From: Methanofollis sp. W23
Lineage (GTDB): Archaea; Halobacteriota; Methanomicrobia; Methanomicrobiales; Methanofollaceae
Direction of reading: 5' to 3'
DNA length: 64,000 nucleotides
Assembly (NCBI RefSeq): GCF_017875325.1
Contig: NZ_JAGGMN010000001.1
Location: 2,376,140 to 2,440,139, forward strand
The position numbers and the translations under genes are program-made. Below the pieces are notes generated by a model that saw only the letters and a program-made list of their open reading frames with translations, was not told the origin of the DNA and searched no databases. How positions within the stretch are numbered: position 1 is the stretch's first letter; the number at the start of each line of letters is the position of its first letter. This document shows, piece after piece, positions 62,278 to 64,000 of the stretch.

Positions 62278-62284
62278 TTTTTTT
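62278..62284 (+). terminator. terminator after the aminotransferase
   Basis: GATCCGCGCGATC (62266-62278) forms a short hairpin and seven T residues follow, giving a combined hairpin and U-tract for the orc1-lrp-aminotransferase transcript. Confidence 0.5.
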
Positions 62285-62347
62285 GCCGGTTCATCTGATC
62301 CTGATCTGTTCTGTATGACCATTGTCTGACAATTCCAGCCTGCTGGA

Positions 62348-62370
62348 CCCCCTTGTTTCCACTGGAGATA
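62348..62370 (-). promoter_or_regulatory. origin recognition box (ORB) 4, beyond the orc1 operon
   Basis: On the minus strand the sequence is TATCTCCAGTGGAAACAAGG then GGG, a good ORB with one base change in the AAAGGGG part. It faces back toward orc1, so the ORBs bracket the whole orc1-lrp-aminotransferase unit. Confidence 0.7.
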
Positions 62371-63224
62371 TCGATATTACTCATTATATTTTATTCTTGA
62401 GATGTGTTGGGGTGTGAGATGTTTGGGGCTTTTTTTAGAGTGGAAACCCTTCTTGGGGTGGAGTGAAGGTGTATGATTTTGAAGAATGTTCTCGTCGCCT
62501 GGTTCTGCGAGTTCAGGAGAGATGTCGATCTGATCTGGGCCCGGTCGGGTATATTCATATAGAAGGGAAGATTCCCAGCGCCTGTAGAGATCTCCCATCG
62601 ATTTTTGGTGGGAGGGTATTCAATCGCCTTCCCCCATCGATCGCCCCGGGAGGTTGTGCCCCTGGACCCCCGCGACGAGGAGAGGGGGGGTGGCCATCCA
62701 GTGATTCCTGCAGGTCTCTCTCTCTCCCAAAGAGGACCATAGATCAGTGCACGATCCAGAGACCCACACTCATGTTCAATTGCGTATGCATGAGTCCCGG
62801 GTGCATGCTGAATTCTCCATATTTGAGATATGAGGATCCTACAGATGCTCTGCACAGTCTTGATGGGTATCTTCTGGACGTGCATTCATTTCGAGTATAT
62901 CCCGAACCTCCATGAGACGCGACCATCATCTTGAACTGAAGGCTTTCCTTCCTGAAATTCAGAACTCTCCCCTCCACCGGATTTATGGATGGCAATAGGG
63001 ACGTGAAGATGAGATGTGATCCTCCGCCAATTTTCATCGGCAGGGGCCCGGGGGGCGGCCAGCACATCCCGGGGAACGCTGCCCCTGGCGCGGTGGTGTG
63101 GAAAGGCATGAATACATGGGTGCGCAACGAAAAGGGGAGGATCTCCCTACCATCATCCTGGAAGGGGTGGCGCGGGATGGGGATGGGGATGGGTCCATGC
63201 CGGGACCGGCGCGACTACTCTCAG

Positions 63225-63389
63225 GGTGTTTCTCAGGGTAACACGGGGGAGTGGGTGGTCCTCCATACGATCATGGGCTTTGCCTTCATGATGTTGATGG
63301 CCGTTCATATCATCCTGCACATTCCCTTTTACTGCACTATCAGACGGTCTCTCTCGGGATCAGGAGAGGAGATGGGTGACCAGAAGTGA
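63225..63389 (+). pseudogene. possible remnant of a DUF4405-like membrane gene
   Basis: The frame contains EWVVLHTIMGFAFMMLMAVHI followed by ILHIPFYCTIRRSL. This resembles the last helix of DUF4405/cytochrome b-like membrane proteins, with paired His residues and a Gly four residues after the first. Only one helix is present and the upstream part is repeat DNA, so it is either a fragment or a very small membrane protein starting at GTG 63255. Confidence 0.3.
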
Positions 63390-63454
63390 GGAGTCGGGGC
63401 CCCTGAGGATATACTTTTATCATCATGTATCGCCCCAAATTACATGATATAGAC

Positions 63455-64000
63455 ATGTCGTGCACCATCATTGTCGGAGGATTTTTTGGGGATGAAGGAA
63501 AGGGCAAAATCGTCGCGCATATTGCCCACCAGGACCATCCCTCTATTATATCGAGAGGAGGCGTGGGCCCGAACGCCGGACACACCGTAACCGTTGGAGA
63601 CCAGAACTACGGCGTGCGGATGATCCCGTCGGGTTTCGTCTATCCTGACGCAAAACTCTGTATCGGGAGCGGAGTGCTCGTCGACCCCAGAGTCTTCCTC
63701 AAGGAGATCGACCTCCTCGGCGTCGACGGCCGCGTCTTTGTGGACGGGCGCTGCGGCGTCATCGAGGAAGAGCATGTAGCACGCGACCGCGGCAGCGATC
63801 ACCTGGCCAAGAAGATCGGATCGACCGGAACCGGGTGCGGGCCTGCAAACTCTGACCGGGTGTTGCGGACCTCAAGGCAGGCGAAAGACGTCCCAGAACT
63901 CTCGTCATATATCATCGACGTGGCGGAAGATGTCAATGCGGCCATCAACCGCGGCGAGAACGTCCTCCTCGAAGGAACCCAGGGGTTCGGGATCTCCCTG
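63455..64000 (+). CDS. purA: adenylosuccinate synthetase (3' truncated by window end)
   Basis: The first 182 residues of the enzyme that joins IMP and aspartate using GTP, the first step to AMP. MSCTIIVGGFFGDEGKGKIV carries the GDEGKGK phosphate loop and catalytic Asp/Lys. SRGGVGPNAGHTVTV is the IMP-site block (usual R-x-xGxxNAGHT), and GSTGTGCGPANSDRVLRTSR is the switch loop. NVLLEGTQGFGISL at the cut end is the GTP/IMP-binding QG segment. Archaeal PurA is about 340 residues, so around half is missing. A TATA box 36-45 nt upstream supports ATG 63455. Confidence 0.95.
   Translation, partial: MSCTIIVGGFFGDEGKGKIVAHIAHQDHPSIISRGGVGPNAGHTVTVGDQNYGVRMIPSGFVYPDAKLCIGSGVLVDPRVFLKEIDLLGVDGRVFVDGRCGVIEEEHVARDRGSDHLAKKIGSTGTGCGPANSDRVLRTSRQAKDVPELSSYIIDVAEDVNAAINRGENVLLEGTQGFGISL

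Larger units (their letters stand above)
62265..63454. repeat. 1.2-kb intergenic region: ORB, mosaic repeats and a purA promoter
   Basis: An ORB lies at 62348-62370. CCTGTAGAGATCTCCC at 62582 begins a repeat block with GCCTTCCCCC and CCCCGGGAGGTTGTGCCCCTGG. A GCATGAGTCCCGGGTGCATGC hairpin (62785-62805) ends in GAATTCTCC, the reverse TTCAAGATGATGG module is at 62910-62957, and GGGGGGCGGCC and AACGCTGCCCC palindromes lie near 63050-63090. A GGGATG run (63175-63200) is low complexity. ATATACTTTT (63409-63418) is the purA TATA box. Confidence 0.7.

Noticed and set aside
63175-63200. GGGATG-type short tandem run
   Set aside because: Only about four imperfect units; too short and common in GC-rich DNA to interpret.

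Overview
The window is archaeal chromosome from a hydrogenotrophic methanogen, most likely order Methanomicrobiales (Methanofollis/Methanoculleus-like). Supporting genes are the F420-reducing hydrogenase operon frhADGB, the F420 gene cofH, the methanopterin gene mptA, archaeal riboflavin genes ribC/ribH, RNA polymerase subunit L, aIF2-beta with a TRAM tail, type II GAPDH, TyrRS, RIO1, Hel308, a KEOPS subunit and Orc1/Cdc6. The genus is inferred. Coding DNA is GC-rich, and many genes have a TATA box 25-30 nt before the start codon, implying leaderless messages.

Layout. 1-11.6 kb: iron-sulfur flavoprotein (cut by the edge), cofH, signal peptidase, purE, a coupled aminotransferase-ribC-ribH-aminotransferase operon, a periplasmic-binding/PAS sensor, a Yip1 protein and a surface protein. 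12-23.4 kb: amino-acid permease, rpoL, methyltransferase, aIF2-beta, purL, flavodoxin, ilvC, mptA. 23.9-31.4 kb: a large HTH-PAS-GAF sensor divergent from frhADGB, then a 68-residue protein with its own promoter. 31.4-39.6 kb: DUF2124-like gene, a 40-residue membrane protein, PspC, a decayed aminotransferase, Kef antiporter, 2H phosphoesterase, FKBP, DUF432-MscS-HEAT. 41-49.3 kb: membrane and surface genes. 49.8-56 kb: gap, tyrS, rio1, KH protein, hel308, cgi121. 57.4-64 kb: moaB, a replication origin, orc1/cdc6, Lrp regulator, aminotransferase and the start of purA.

Two things stand out. First, the 1.36 kb between moaB and orc1 looks like a replication origin: it has three Orc1-binding (ORB) boxes, a 26-bp perfect palindrome and about 60 GATC sites in 0.9 kb. 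A fourth ORB lies at 62.35 kb, and an 18-nt ORB match sits in the leader of hel308. Second, almost every intergenic space over 300 bp is filled by one mosaic, GC-rich, palindromic repeat family. Its modules are: a GGGGGC/GCCCCC hairpin, often between GCCTTCCC and GGGAAGGC; an end motif CTGTAGAAATCCTCAC; a CATGAACC/GGTTCACGC hairpin; and a TTCAAGACGATGGTCAGG motif. The end motif follows the stop codon of seven genes closely and in one orientation, and in one gene it supplies the stop codon. No transposase, CRISPR array, rRNA or tRNA was recognised.

Other leads: frhG is an unbroken frame with a 115-residue Lys/Pro/Glu-rich N-terminal extension, yet a strong ribosome-binding site lies inside it just before the canonical FrhG start. 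A TATA box plus ribosome-binding site at 47.74 kb drives an ORF of only 16 codons.
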